The notes below the pieces were generated by a model. It had not been told where the DNA came from and made no database searches. It worked only from the letters and a program-made list of their open reading frames with translations. The position numbers and the translations under genes were made by a program. From assembly GCA_034770075.1 (NCBI GenBank), contig CM068377.1, forward strand, positions 58,894,275 through 58,958,274: a stretch of DNA of 64,000 nucleotides. The letters are read 5' to 3'. This stretch comes from Aralia elata. Taxonomy: Eukaryota > Streptophyta > Magnoliopsida > Apiales > Araliaceae. Positions 33,541-45,170 of this stretch are shown one piece after another. Each line of letters opens with the position of its first letter. The stretch's first letter is position 1.

Positions 33541-33996
33541 TTTTCACAAATATGGGTCATCCCATACATAATGTTTGGCCTCACTCTTAAGCTTTTCTTT
33601 CTGGAATTTAGAAAACTCACTAGGAACATAGACACTCACTTTATCTGCATACCATGGTACAAACTTATCAATGGAAAATAGATGCTCATCTGGAAAAGAA
33701 TCCTGCAATGGTAGTGCTTCTTCATCCTTAATCAGTCTGCTCAAATGATCTGCCACTAAGTTGTCTGCTCCTTTCTTATCACGAATCTTCAAATCAAATT
33801 CTTGCAACAGCTGAATCCATCGTATGATCCTTGGTTTGGATTCCTTCTTGGTTAGCAAATACTTGAGAGCAGCATGGTCAGAATAAACTACATCTTTAGT
33901 ACCAAGCAGATAAGATCTAAACTTGTCCAAAGCAAAAATAACAGATAATAATTCTTTTTCAGTAGTGGAGTAGTTCATCTGAGCAACATTTAAAGT
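33541..33996 (-). pseudogene. RNase H of element E
   Basis: In frame with RT after the TGA at 33997-33999. Motifs are NYSTTEKELLSVIFALDKFR, VVYSDHAALKYLL and KKGADNLVADHLSRL, the normal RT-linked gypsy RNase H. It ends at a stop near 33544. Confidence 0.85.
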
Positions 33997-35652
33997 TCAA
34001 GAAGCGTAATAGATGGCATAAACAACTTTGTTGACTCTTTGGCCTAAGACAGCTCTCACTGCATAATTGCTAGCATCACACATGATCTCAAATGGCAACT
34101 TCCAATTCGGTGGTTGAATCACTGGTGCTGAGGTTAATAATTTCTTCAGCCTATCAAATGTCTCCTTGCACTCATCATTAAACTGAAATTCTACATCCTT
34201 TTGCAGCAGCTTACATAACAACAAAGCTATCTTGGAGAAGTCCTTGATGAATCTGTGATAGAAACCTGTATGTCCAAGGAAAGAACGAATCTTCCGCACA
34301 CTTGCGGGGTAAGGCAAAGCAGAAATAATCTCTATCTTAGCTTTATCTACCTCTAATCCTCTAGCTGAAACAATATGACGAAGTATTATACCTTGCTCTA
34401 CCATAAAGTGATATTTTTTCCAGTTAAGAATAAGATTAGTCTCTAAGTATCTATCAAGCACCCTAGTCAAATTATCTAAGCATTTATCCAAAGAATCACC
34501 ATGAATTGTGAAATTATCCATAAAGACCTTTATGTAATTTTCTAAAAGATTAGAAAAAATGCTTACCATACATCTCTGGAAGGTACCTGGTGCATTGCAC
34601 AATCCAAAGGACATCTTATGATATGCAAATGTACCAAATGGACATGTGAATGTGGTCTTTTCTTGGTCTTCGGGTGCAATCACAATTTGGTTATAACCTA
34701 AAAAACCATCTAAAAAATAGTAATAAGCATGCCCAGCTAATCTTTCTAACATTTGATCAATAAAAGGAAGAGGAAAGTGATCTTTTCTAGTTACGACATT
34801 CAATTTCTTATAATCAATACACACTCTCCATCCTATTTGCATTCTTGTGGGCACCAACTCATTATTGTCATTCTTGATGACTATGATTCCAAATTTCTTT
34901 GGAACTACTTGCACTGGACTCATCCACTGACTATTTGAAATTGGGTAGATAATACCTGCATCAAACAATTTGATGACCTCTTTCTTCACTACCTCCATCA
35001 TGGGTGAATTCAGTCTTCTTTGTGCGTTTCTAGTGGGCTTGGCTCCGTCTTCCAAAAGAATCCTATGCATGCACATAGAAGGGCTTATACCTTTGATGTC
35101 TGCAATTGTCCAACCAAAAACTGGTATGTGGTCCCTTAGGATTCTTAGCAATTTGTCCTCTTGTACTTTGGTTAAATTGTTAGCAATGATCACTGGTAGT
35201 GTATCCTCCTTCCTTAGGTATGCATACCTCAAGTGGGTAGGTAATGGCTTCAATTCTAAGTTTGGGGTCTGCATAACAAATGGTAACAGTTTTTTGTGAG
35301 AAACATGTAATTGAATGGAATTAACTGCATAATTATCTGAAATTTTTAGCAAAGAATGCAATGCAGGCACAACCTCCTTCAATTCCTGATTCTTCTTCAT
35401 CTTTTCTTCTTTATCCAGTTCCAAACTGTTAGTAATGGCAACCTCCAAGCTTTCCTTATGTATTTGTTCGAAAGATCCCTCCACTAAAAAGTCAATGATA
35501 TCAATAGTAAAAATAGGATTAACATCATTAGGGCACCTCATGACCTCATATATATTGAATTGAATCTTTTTATGATCAAACTCCATGGTCAAGGTCCCAT
35601 TGTGCACATTAATCATTGTCCTTGTTGTTTTCAAAAATGGCCTTCCTAACAA
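33997..35652 (-). pseudogene. reverse transcriptase of element E, catalytic box mutated
   Basis: A 551-codon open frame runs from the protease C-terminus (LGRPFLKTTRTMINVHNG) through RT. RT motifs: LNSPMMEVVKKEVIKLFDAG, GWRVCIDYKKLN, FPLPFIDQMLERLAGH, FGLCNAPGTFQRCM. The catalytic box reads FMDN instead of FMDD, a G-to-A change that removes an essential metal-binding Asp. The enzyme should be dead although the frame is open. A TGA at the end separates it from RNase H. Confidence 0.9.
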
Positions 35653-35956
35653 AATTTATGTGAAGGATTTAGAGATGTATCATCATTCATATCCACAATG
35701 TAAAAATCTGCAAGAAAGATTAGTTCATTCACCTGCATCAAGACATCTTCAATCACCCATTAGGGGTAAGTGTTAGAACGATCAACCAATTGAATAATAA
35801 CACTAATTTGTTTCAAAGGACCTAAATTTAAAGAAGCATAAATAGATAATGGCATAACATTAATTTATGCTCCTAAATCTAGCATGACTTTTTCAAATCT
35901 GGTATTACCTATTCTACATGGAATTGTGAACATGCTTGGATCTTTACATTTAGGGG
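35653..35956 (-). pseudogene. aspartic protease of element E
   Basis: Reads KCKDPSMFTIPCRIGN, then LDLGA and INVMPLSIYASLNLG with a stop in place of the residue after DLGA, then VIIQLVDRSNTYP, a second stop, and VIEDVLMQVNEL. DLGAS-type active sites mark Athila proteases. The sequence is cut off at 35956 by the LTR of F. Confidence 0.8.
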
Positions 35957-36181
35957 TTACTTGTTATGTTTATTATTTAATGGATTCGGATTCCTAGATT
36001 GCTTCTTTATTATTAGTTAGTTTAATTATAGTTAATGGATTCTCAATCTTTATTTCTAATTCGCCTAAAATAAATATTAAGGATACAATAAAATTAATCT
36101 AGTCTCTGTGGATTCGACTTGTGCTTGTCAGTTCTTCAATTTGACACTGTGCACTTGCAGTTACATATTTTTATCACATCA
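35957..36181 (+). repeat. 5' LTR of F, last 225 bp only
   Basis: From TTACTTGTTATG to ATCACATCA it matches 39043-39267 with few changes. The first 980 bp or so of the LTR are missing at the junction with E. Confidence 0.9.
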
Positions 36182-36187
36182 AGTTTT

Positions 36188-36205
36188 TGGCGTCGTTGCC
36201 GGGGA
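36188..36205 (+). other. primer-binding site of element F
   Basis: TGGCGTCGTTGCCGGGGA, six bases after the LTR. This sequence type is known for Athila-like elements, where a tRNA-Asp primer has been proposed. Confidence 0.75.
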
Positions 36206-37137
36206 CTAGAATTATTTTTTTTTATTCCTTAATTTTTATTTATTCGAATTAGTTTTTAATTCAATTTTTTTTCTTTTTCAGGATTATCAAAGCGGATCGA
36301 AGGAGCGAAAAGATAAAAATTTTGTTGCTGCGCTTTTTCGGGTACTTCGTATCTCCATCTTTTATTTTATTTTTTATTTTTAAAAAAAAACAAAAAAAAA
36401 TAGTAGCTTAGTTTTAGTTTTTTTTAGTTTTTATTATTAGTTAGAAAATTAATTGTCGCATTCATGCATTCACCCACGTAGAGCACATCCTGTTTAGGTT
36501 TTTATTTTATTTATTTTTTGTCAAATATAAACTGTGGTGATTGCTGGAGGATTGAGGTACGTCAAATTTCTCTTTACTTCGTAATTCACATAGTTTTAGG
36601 ACATTTTATTTATTTACAGTTTTTTTATTTTATTTGTGCATTTTCATCTTTAATCTAACATTAAGGGCACAACCTATAACAATATAAGGTGGGGATCTCA
36701 TCACCCTTCCTTGACCCACAAACAATCCAACTTGCATTTTGCATAACCTTGACCTAATAAAATCAAGTAGACGGTAGCCCCTAGGACTCTCGAGCTCAAT
36801 TAGGACAAGAAACTCCAAGAGGAGACTGAATTTTTTATTAATCAAACTATTGGTGTCTAGACAAGTGGTTCAAAAGGCAAACGCCTAAAGAACGTGTGGT
36901 TATTTAATTAGTCACCGTACCCACGAAGAGACTCCCACCGTTCTTACACTTACCTGGCTAGTGGCTTGATTAATTTTGAATTTTGTGGACCTTAAGGTGT
37001 AACTTGGAACAGTTATGAGCTGTCTAGATTTTATTTAGGTTAACCGTAGAATTAGGATATTTATTTATTTTTAATTTGTTTTCCTTTTGTGTGACTTTCG
37101 TGGCTAGTTGTTTATTTGTCTTGTGATTTGTGGAAAG

Positions 37138-37941
37138 ATGGACTCCTATTATAGTTGGAATAATAATTTTGCTTGGAATCAAGAACCTTATGAAAATTTT
37201 AATGCACACCAAGTAAATCAATTTTTTCCAGCTTATGAAAATCCTTATCTAAGTTCATATCCATATCCATATCCGGATCCAGAACCTCAATATCCAAAAG
37301 AATTTTCAAAAGAAGAAGAGGAAAGATTAAGTACCTTAGAGAAAATTATGAAAGTTTTAATGGAAAATCAATTAAACACGAATCAAGCTATATCTCGTTT
37401 AGAAATTCAAATGAGTCGGTTAGCTACCATAATAAATGAACAAGAGGTGGATGAATTTTCTAGTGACTCTGAGGTTAATTTTGAAAATCATGATGATTGT
37501 GGAAATGATGAGGAAAATGAAAATTTTGGATTTAATTCTACACACTTTGAATCAAGCCAATTTGAGAAGTCTAAAAATTATGAGTCTATGCCTAAAATTG
37601 ATCATGTCACATTTAATGAGTCGGTTGGAAAAGTTTATAAGCCTAAAGTTCCATATCCTGAAAGACTTACTCCTAGAAAACAACCGAGTGATTTTGTAGA
37701 TCAACCTATAAAAGTAAACATGATCCAAGAGTTGTCCATGACCCAAGAAATAATTGAAAATAGACTCATGATTGAAGATAATCCAATTGATTTTTTCTTA
37801 AATCACCTTGACCAAAAGTGGAATGAATCTGAATATTTAGATAAGGTCAACGAGTTGTTGAGATCTATTTCACATAAGTCACCCAAATTGGAACATACAT
37901 TTAGACACAAATCGTCCACTTGGGATAACCTTGGGGTTTAA
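37138..37941 (+). CDS. ORF of element F, gag-related hypothetical protein
   Basis: 267 codons, uninterrupted, ending TAA... TAA is preceded by DNLGV. ATG 37138 (MDSYYSWNNNFAWNQ) is preferred to an in-frame ATG at 37108, whose extra residues look like leader. The N-terminus is Tyr/Asn/Pro-rich. A helical segment follows (EKIMKVLMENQLNTNQAISR, LEIQMSRLATIINEQ) resembling the linker after gag in Athila elements. Then comes an acidic part, and KPKVPYPERLTPRKQ, similar to the pre-protease linker. The C-terminus has a repeated helical pattern and is unrecognised. No zinc knuckle. Confidence 0.7.
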   Translation: MDSYYSWNNNFAWNQEPYENFNAHQVNQFFPAYENPYLSSYPYPYPDPEPQYPKEFSKEEEERLSTLEKIMKVLMENQLNTNQAISRLEIQMSRLATIINEQEVDEFSSDSEVNFENHDDCGNDEENENFGFNSTHFESSQFEKSKNYESMPKIDHVTFNESVGKVYKPKVPYPERLTPRKQPSDFVDQPIKVNMIQELSMTQEIIENRLMIEDNPIDFFLNHLDQKWNESEYLDKVNELLRSISHKSPKLEHTFRHKSSTWDNLGV

Positions 37942-38066
37942 AGGCTTGTTGCACATGCTAAGTGCAATCGTGTTTCCTGCGAAAATGGGGTAGTATAGTT
38001 TTTGTTTTTATTTTATTTTCTTTTTATTTTACTCGAGGACAAGCAAAAGCTAGGTATGGGGGTATT

Positions 38067-39267
38067 TGATAAACACATAATTCATACATTTTATTATCCC
38101 TAATTTTATCCTTTTAATTATATTAGTTTATTTAATTAATATGTTTTATTTTATTTTGTAGGATTTTATATTTTGTTGTGATAAAGTAAAAATCTTGGTG
38201 ATCAAGCAGTATTTAATGCTCTTATTCATGTAAGGAAATATCCAAGAAGAATTCTACAAGGAGAAGGAATGAGGTGGAACAATCTTGGTGTGCAAGTCAA
38301 ATCCAATGAAGAAAAAGAAAGTCAATCTAGAAGATATCTTTGAGAATTTGATTGCCACTAGGAAGTTGAAAGTTACATGGAAAGAGACTCTTGAGAGATT
38401 AACATGTAGATATTGAGATCAAAAAGGAAAGAAGAGGAAAAAATGGAACAAAAGAGGCCAAGTTCAATGAATGTAAATTAAGGCACAAATTTATTTTCCC
38501 TATAAATAAGTCTATTGTTTTAGAGAGAAGGGAGGTATTAGTTTAGGTTAGGAGTAGAAGTAAATTAAATTATTTCTTTATGTACGTTCGTTGGATGATT
38601 ATTAATTAAAGGGAGTTTTCTTATTTTATTTTTAATTTTCTACTTCTTCTTAATTTTAGTTAGTTTATTTATTTTCATGTCTAGTTAATTTCTTTAATCT
38701 AGGATGAAGATGAAATTAAATAATTATTCATGATAATATTTTTTTTATATCTTCTATTATTTATGCTTTTATGTTTAATTGATTTTGCCTTCATGTTTCG
38801 TTATTGAAATACCTTCGTTTTATAATTCTTATGTGATTTTAAATTAATTAAGAGGTTTTGATATATTATTGTTAAGATATGAGTTTTTCATAATCCATGC
38901 TTGCTCAAAGAAGTTTTGATTAGTTATAGTTAATCCTTAAATTTTCATAGTGTATGCTTGCCCACGTTAATTATAAAATTACTAAATTAAAGGGAAGGGA
39001 GATCAAAATCATAATTAAGTTATAAAAATAGAAGAGATTGAATTACTTGTTATGTTTATTATTTAATGGATTCGGATTCCTAGATTGCTTCCTTATTATT
39101 AGTTAGTTTAATTATAGTTAATTGATTCTCAATCTTTATTTCTAATTCGCCTAAAATAGATATTAAGGATACAATAAAATTAATCTAGTCTCTGTGGATT
39201 TGACATGTACTTGTGAGTTCTTCAATTTGACACTGTACACTTGCAGTTACATATTTTTATCACATCA
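38067..39267 (+). repeat. 3' LTR of element F
   Basis: 1,201 bp, TGATAAACAC to ATCACATCA. The LTR start follows a purine-rich tract. The last 225 bp recur as the partial 5' LTR. The site after it (ATACT) cannot be checked against the lost left flank. Confidence 0.85.
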
Positions 39268-40833
39268 ATACTCAGTACATTCCAAATTTTTATTTGAAAA
39301 GATAATGAGAGCCAGTGGAGCTTCTTTACTTTGAAGATTGGGGATGTGTCATGACCACTTGGTGTTGATATCTTTCAAAAATATACAGTGGGCACTGACT
39401 CAATGAGTGGATGCAATACTTTAGAGTGGCCTGTGGGGAAAAGCCTTTGAGAAAAAAAGGAAAGGAAAGAAAGAAGATAACGAATTACGTATTTATCCTT
39501 TCAATTTATTAGTCAATTTCAAAATAGCCCTACATTTATTAAATTGAACATTTGCTTTCTTATAGTTGTCACTGCGCGTTAATTCTGTTTCGTTAGTTGA
39601 TTTTTCCTCAATTTCTTGTCCCGTGATACTCATGTGCCTGTTTACTGAGAGTATCTTTGCTATTTGATTATGTAAAATACTCACTTCACGCATTTCACAT
39701 GTTAGTAATGAGAATTGTGTATTGTACTATTTTTCATCGTTAAATTACAAAGATATACTCATTAAATAGTGCAAGACTAGTACATAATACCAAATTGGAG
39801 AAAATTCAATCCAAGTAATAGAATTGACACAACTGCGTTTATAAGTTTTGTTTCAAAGAAAAGGGAAGGGATGAGAAGAAAAAGTTATTCCTTACAATTT
39901 TTTTTTTGTAAAGAAATAATTTTCCCTTCCATCCCCCAAAATAAAACTCACAAATGGGGGCAAGTGATTCATATCAGTAAACAAGTGTTTATTTTGATAA
40001 TTAAGTTGCTATTTTGCAATTAATGACTGATATATAATTTGGAGAGACAGATATATAATTCATTCAATTTATTATATCTATTACAAATATACTACTAATA
40101 TATATAATTTCCAGTTAAATAAAGGAGTATTAACTGTAAAACTAACAATCTAAGTTTCATTAGGTCAACCACAATAATTGGTATAATCCCACTCAAAATT
40201 ATATATAGTAATAATTACAAAGAAAACTTGCATATTCCCTCCATAGTGGAAGAGTCAAGATCAAGCAGTCAACTGGGATAAAGTGACCATTTTCATGGAC
40301 ATGATAGGCCAAGATCCTACCACCATTCCTGGAATATCAGCATCCTCCATTGATGAAAAGATATCATTGTGTTAGGCTTGCATTGTTGTTAAAGCAATTG
40401 CCAGTATGTCTTTGTACTTGCATATTGGAGTAGTATTATTCCTTTCTCTTTCTTTTATGGTCATAATAAGATTCAAAATTTATGTCCATAATAAATACCA
40501 ACACATATGAATACATAAGATATAAAAAAATTAAAAAGAAATCTACACATTATTATTCTATCTTATTGTTTAAAGTTAAATGTTAATTGCAATTTAATTT
40601 TGTTATGAAATTTATCGACATAAAAATTATTTTCCATAAATTTTATTATATATTATTAATCCTTATGAGGGCCATATTCCCATTGCCCATCCTATAATTG
40701 TAGCCTCTTTGGGTAGTATAAATTTTTCTCCTTGTATTTATCTATTTTTATAATGTATTCTAAATATTTTGATGTTTACAAACTTCATCGTCTATAATGT
40801 TTTTCGCAATCCTATCACATATCCGTTAAATAA

Positions 40834-40873
<40 letters not shown>

Positions 40874-41598
40874 CCTAGGGTATTTTCACCTAACAAGTCC
40901 TCTTAATTTCCTCCTAAGAAAGGAAAATAATCAGCGAAAATATCATCCATGTTTGTTCAGTTTTCCCGATTTAATAGCTAGAGGATACATTTCAAAAAAA
41001 TGAAAAAAGAAAAGCATATTGTATGAGATGATCAAATTAAATTATACTTATTTTCTCTTCAACCGCACTATAAGATATATTTTCCCTGATATATTTTTAG
41101 CTATTAAGTCAATATTTAGTTGAAAGAAAATAATATTTTATTTGACAAAAACATGTCGACTTTTCAATCAATTAAATACAATGAAATGTTAGGACTTATA
41201 AACTACGGTTGATGGTGCAAAATGATACTCGCCCCACTCCAGTAAATTAAACTTGGTTACTTATTTTTAAAGAATATTAAAGTTTTACTTATGATAAACT
41301 AAGACATAAATTCATTTACTAATTTTTTTATCAATATTTTTTTTAATAAATTATCATAAAACCGAAAACATAATCATGTGTGTGTCATAAGCAAATGTAT
41401 ATTGTATGTGCAAAAAAATAGGTCAGGAAAAATAATCTGGTACAAGTACGTTGTTATGATCTTGGAGGGATACTATCTGCATAAAAGTTTGGAAAGTGCA
41501 TCAGCACCGGCCAACCCATGAAGCCTTACAACATGGATGGTAGGGTATGTTACTTATGCCTTTTGATCATCTTTTCAAATCTATAAGAAATCTCTTTT
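39268..41598. other. AT-rich spacer, no gene seen
   Basis: No coding region is supported on either strand. It contains a compound (TA)n(CA)n microsatellite at 40834-40873. Short segments with ordinary base composition (39290-39430, 40240-40420) could be remnants of genic DNA but show no clear exon. Confidence 0.5.
40834..40873. repeat. (TA)n(CA)n compound microsatellite
   Basis: About eleven TA units run into about nine CA units. Confidence 0.95.
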
Positions 41599-41607
41599 CT
41601 CAAAATG

Positions 41608-41808
41608 GAGTTTTTATTAGGAGGTCCAGGTCTTCCAACTAAGAAAAGGACATTCCTATACATTTTTAACACGTGTACAATAATTACTTTTTTAACCAAT
41701 AGCACATAACATGTGGGGGCCAATTTGTATTAATTATGTATGACCATTACACGTGTCAAAAATGTATAGGGAGGTCCTAGAAAGACCTGGACCTCCTAAT
41801 AAAAATTC
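41608..41808. mobile_element. Mutator-type MITE, 201 bp
   Basis: Ends GAGTTTTTATTAGGAGGTCC (left) and GAATTTTTATTAGGAGGTCC (from the right), followed by matching AGGTCTT and further inverted sequence (TATACATTTTT-ACACGTGT). Nine-base flanks CTCAAAATG (41599-41607) and CTCAAGATG (41809-41817) differ at one base. Confidence 0.85.
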
Positions 41809-41817
41809 CTCAAGATG

Positions 41818-43470
41818 TCATGATGACTGCCATTACTTTTGCCTTCTACCATTTCTTTATGTTAAGATTAATATTGATTTTTTAAAAATTAATTTTAAAT
41901 ATTTTTAAATTTAAAATTAATATAAATTCATTTAATTTATGTCGATATAATTATGAATATCATAAATTAGTTAAAAAAAAGTATCACTAGTTATAAGATT
42001 TATTATTTTTAAAACATAGAATTATGTTAATTTTAAATTTAAAAATGTCTCATATTGACTTTTAGAAAGTCAATATTGATCATAATTTGGAACGGATGTA
42101 GTATATGCAATCTAAATATTAAAATGAACAGGAAAAAAATGATGAAAAATTTAAGTTACTTGTCCAATTTTTTTATACTAAATTTTCTAATAAATAGAAG
42201 AAAAAAATAGATGAAAAACTTGGTTATTTTTTTTACCAAAGTTTTCGGTCCAAAACAGACAGATGTGGACAAAAAACTAAATATAATGAAAAATAATAAT
42301 CTAAATATAAAACTTAAATTTTCTTTTATTTATTTTTTTATAAATTCAGTAACAACATAAAAAAATAAAATAAAAAAAAGTAAAAACCTTACAAATTTTA
42401 TATCTTTTCCTTTTTTACCCTAATTTAAAATTTTAATTATTTCTTTCCATTCAAAACTCACAAACATAGTTGTAGTGTTGAAGGTGGGATCCAGACTCCA
42501 GATGCATCTCTCTAGGCTTCTTATGTTGACTTTATTGCCACAAACATAGTTGAAGTCTTGTAGTGTTGAAGGGGGGATCCAGACTCCAGATGCATCTCTC
42601 TACGCTTCTTATGTGCCACAAAAGTGGTTCTATTTGCAAAGTTTGTATATATTAAAGAGATATTTTAGTTTTACATTTATATTTAAAAATAATAAATTTT
42701 AAGTGCACTAGTGGTGTCATGAAAATTTGAATCATGATAAAGATTTTAAGGATATTATGTTATTTTAAAGTTTACTTGTATTTATGACACAAAGTATGTT
42801 GTATAGCTAAATTAAATAAATTTTTTTAGGTAATATTAGAAGTCTCAAATGATATGACATTGAATAAAACAAAATATATTTTATGACATATCCAATTACA
42901 AATGGTTACCTAACTAATGTAATGATATCACTTCATTTGAGATACTATTTAAGACAAAAAAAATTAATACCTCTAGCATTATCTTTTTTTTAATGTACCT
43001 ATTTTTGAGGTATATCTAGATTTTAAAGATGAGAATATAGATCACATAATAAGAAAAACTTAAGGAAAAAAGAAAATTTTGCAATAAACAAAAGGAAAAT
43101 CGAACAATAACTTGATAAGAGAAATACGAATTCACACAATACTAAGAGTTTAACTTGGGACCATTAGGTCCCAAATCATTCACCAGTTCAAATAAATTTA
43201 AATTTTTTATTACTGTACAAAGGTGATAGTCTAATGATATAAATTTTTCATTTTGATTGTGTAAGGTCACAAATTCAAATATATCTTCTCAGCAAAAGTT
43301 AGAAAATTGTGAAAAAAATAGGTTCTCAATAAAATAAAATAAAATAAATAAAAAAAATTCTCCATTAAATCATTTTTTACTTTTGAATGAAATTGTTAAA
43401 CGGATTTGGTTGTTTAAGAAAAGCTTTAAGTCTAGAAGGTTCATCAGAGGCCTTACTCCGAGCAATAAGT
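41818..43470. other. AT-rich spacer, no gene seen
   Basis: No supported gene. A tandem duplication of 80 bp lies at 42461-42618. TTTAAAT-rich segments near 41870-42070 form an imperfect inverted repeat (GTTAAGATTAATATTGA and TCAATATTGATCATAA-type ends), possibly another old MITE. Confidence 0.5.
42461..42618. repeat. 80-bp tandem duplication
   Basis: CAAACATAGTTG, GATCCAGACTCCAGATGCAT and GCTTCTTATGT repeat in order with 80-bp spacing and small differences. Confidence 0.85.
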
Positions 43471-43474
43471 CTAG

Positions 43475-43783
43475 GGCGACATTGTTTGCTGACATTGTTT
43501 GACGACATTTTTTTTTTTGTAAATTCTTTTTTTGTTTTGACTCCCAAATAATTTATATGATTTATTGGAACTAATTTTTTTTAAAAAAAACAGTGATTTA
43601 GGTGTCATTTAGTCTGTACAACCCTGTTTTGTATATGTATCCAAATGACACCTAAATCACTATTTTTTTAAAAAAAAATTAGTTCCAATAAATCATATAA
43701 ATTATTTGGGAGTCAAAAAAAAAATGTCGCCAAACAATGTCAGCAAACAATGTCGCCAAACAATGTCAGCAAACAATGTCGCC
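43475..43783. mobile_element. foldback element with 13-bp terminal tandem repeats
   Basis: 74-bp nearly perfect arms (43537-43610 and 43643-43716) surround a 32-bp loop. Outside them the right end has nearly five tandem 13-mers (AATGTCGCCAAAC / AATGTCAGCAAAC, 43723-43783) and the left end about three inverted copies (43475-43508). Tandem repeats at the tips of long inverted arms are the layout of foldback transposons. No target-site duplication seen. Confidence 0.7.
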
Positions 43784-43824
43784 GTAGAAGGACTCTACTC
43801 CGAGATGACCCAACAAAGAGTGAT

Positions 43825-44672
43825 TCTAGACGGCTCGATTTTTTGGACAGAAAATTGGACCGTGGGTCCAATTTTCCACTCATATCTTTTTTTTTCCTAC
43901 TTCTCTCCTTTCTATCTCTTTCTCACTCTCTCCACTTTCCCCTCCAATTTTTTTTCTTTTTTTATCTCTTCTTCTTTCTTACTCTATCAATATTTTTTTA
44001 AAAAGCAAATTGAGATGAATTTTTTTTTACCTCATGATAATGTGCATGTCTATCATTTATACCAGATTTTATTATTATCAACTAGATTTTATTTTTTTAC
44101 TTATTTAATATTAATCAATCAAATTTATTTTTTTACTTATTTAATATATTTTTTCAAAAAAAGTTTAAAAAGTTTATTTAATATTTTTTTTGACAATCTT
44201 AAACATTGAAAAAAATATTAAATAAGTAAAAAAAATTAATATTTTTTTTCAATGTTTAAGATTGTCAAAAAAATATTAAATAAACTTTTTAAACTTTTTT
44301 TGAAAAACAAATATTAAATAAGTAAAACTAAATAAATTTGATGGATTAACAGTAAATAAGTAAAAAAAATAAAATCTAGTTGACAAGAATAAAATATGGT
44401 ATAAATGATAGACATGCACATTATCATAAGATAAAACGGAATTTATCTCAATTTATTTTTTAAAAAAGTATTGATAAAGTAAGAAAAAAGAAGAGATAAA
44501 GAAAGAAGAGGAAAAATTAACAAGTGTATAGAACGAGAAAGCGAGATAAAATTGAAGTGAAAAGCGGAGAGAGCGAGAAAGAGAGAGAAGAGTGAAGTTA
44601 AAAAAAAAGGTATGAGTGGAAAATTGGACCCACCGGTCTAATTTTCTGTCCAAAAAAAAGGTCCGCCTAGAC
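43825..44672. mobile_element. large palindromic element of about 850 bp
   Basis: The arms meet near 44210. TCTAGACGG...TTTTTTGGACAGAAAATT on the left is inverted at AATTTTCTGTCCAAAAAA...CCGCCTAGA on the right, and the pyrimidine-rich parts, ATAATGTGCATGTCTATCAT and the central CAATGTTTAAGATTGTCAAA are also mirrored. Arms are about 400 bp with modest divergence. Frames across it are low-complexity, not genes. Confidence 0.75.
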
Positions 44673-44717
44673 TTATTCCCCAACAAATGTACAACGGTGT
44701 AAAATAATTGAAGAATA

Positions 44718-45018
44718 ACTCTACACGGACCGGTCCAATTGGACATTTTTATTGGATATTTCCCATTTCCTTTGTGTTTTTTTTGGTATTGATTCCAAAC
44801 ATTTTTATATTATGGATTTTAACTTCAATTTATAAAAAATGGGGAAAAATGGTCCATGCACCTTTTTTTTATATATATATTCAAATTACACCTTATTTTT
44901 TTCCCATTTTTTATAAATTGAAGTTAAAATCTATAATATAAAAATATTTGGAATCAATACCAAAAAAAAAAACACAAAGAAAATGGAAGATGCCAATTGG
45001 ATCGGTCCGTGTAGGAGT
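44718..45018. mobile_element. foldback MITE of about 300 bp
   Basis: Ends are ACTCTACACGGACCGGTCC (left) and ACTCCTACACGGACCGATCC (from the right), with about 120-bp arms including TTTGTGTTTTTTTTGGTATT and TTTTAACTTCAATTTATAA. The centre is AT-rich. No clear target-site duplication. Confidence 0.75.
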
Positions 45019-45170
45019 ACTCATAATTCAATCCAAGGATGCTCCACAAACTTTAATTAAATAATAAATATTAATATTTTTATATTTTTACATCTATACG
45101 CTTGAATTGTTAAGGAAGATCAAAATCACTTTAAATATGAAGTGACTTAATATAAATTATGTAAGATCAA

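Larger units (their letters stand above)
31500..35956 (-). mobile_element. element E: Athila-like gypsy pol and 3' spacer, truncated both sides
   Basis: On the minus strand, in order: protease (35956-35600), RT, RNase H, integrase (to 32383) and the 3' spacer (32382 to about 31500) with a stem-loop array. Gag and both LTRs are missing. The upstream end abuts the truncated LTR of F at 35957; the downstream end abuts element B. RT motifs and the linker around GWRVCIDYKKLN fit the Athila lineage. Confidence 0.85.
35957..39267 (+). mobile_element. element F: small non-autonomous gypsy-like element with one ORF
   Basis: Parts: truncated 5' LTR (35957-36181), primer-binding site (36188), leader, one ORF (37138-37941), a polypurine stretch (CTAGGTATGGGGGTATT, 38051-38066) and a full 1,201-bp 3' LTR (38067-39267, TGATAAACAC...ATCACATCA). 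No pol domains. The primer-binding site and the tract after GAGGACAAGCAAAAGC are Athila-type. Such gag-only elements need proteins from relatives. Confidence 0.85.

Noticed and set aside
43706..44746. ORFs of 83-167 codons in the foldback cluster
   Set aside because: Phe/Ser/Leu-rich low-complexity products of poly-pyrimidine arms; mirrored on the other arm.
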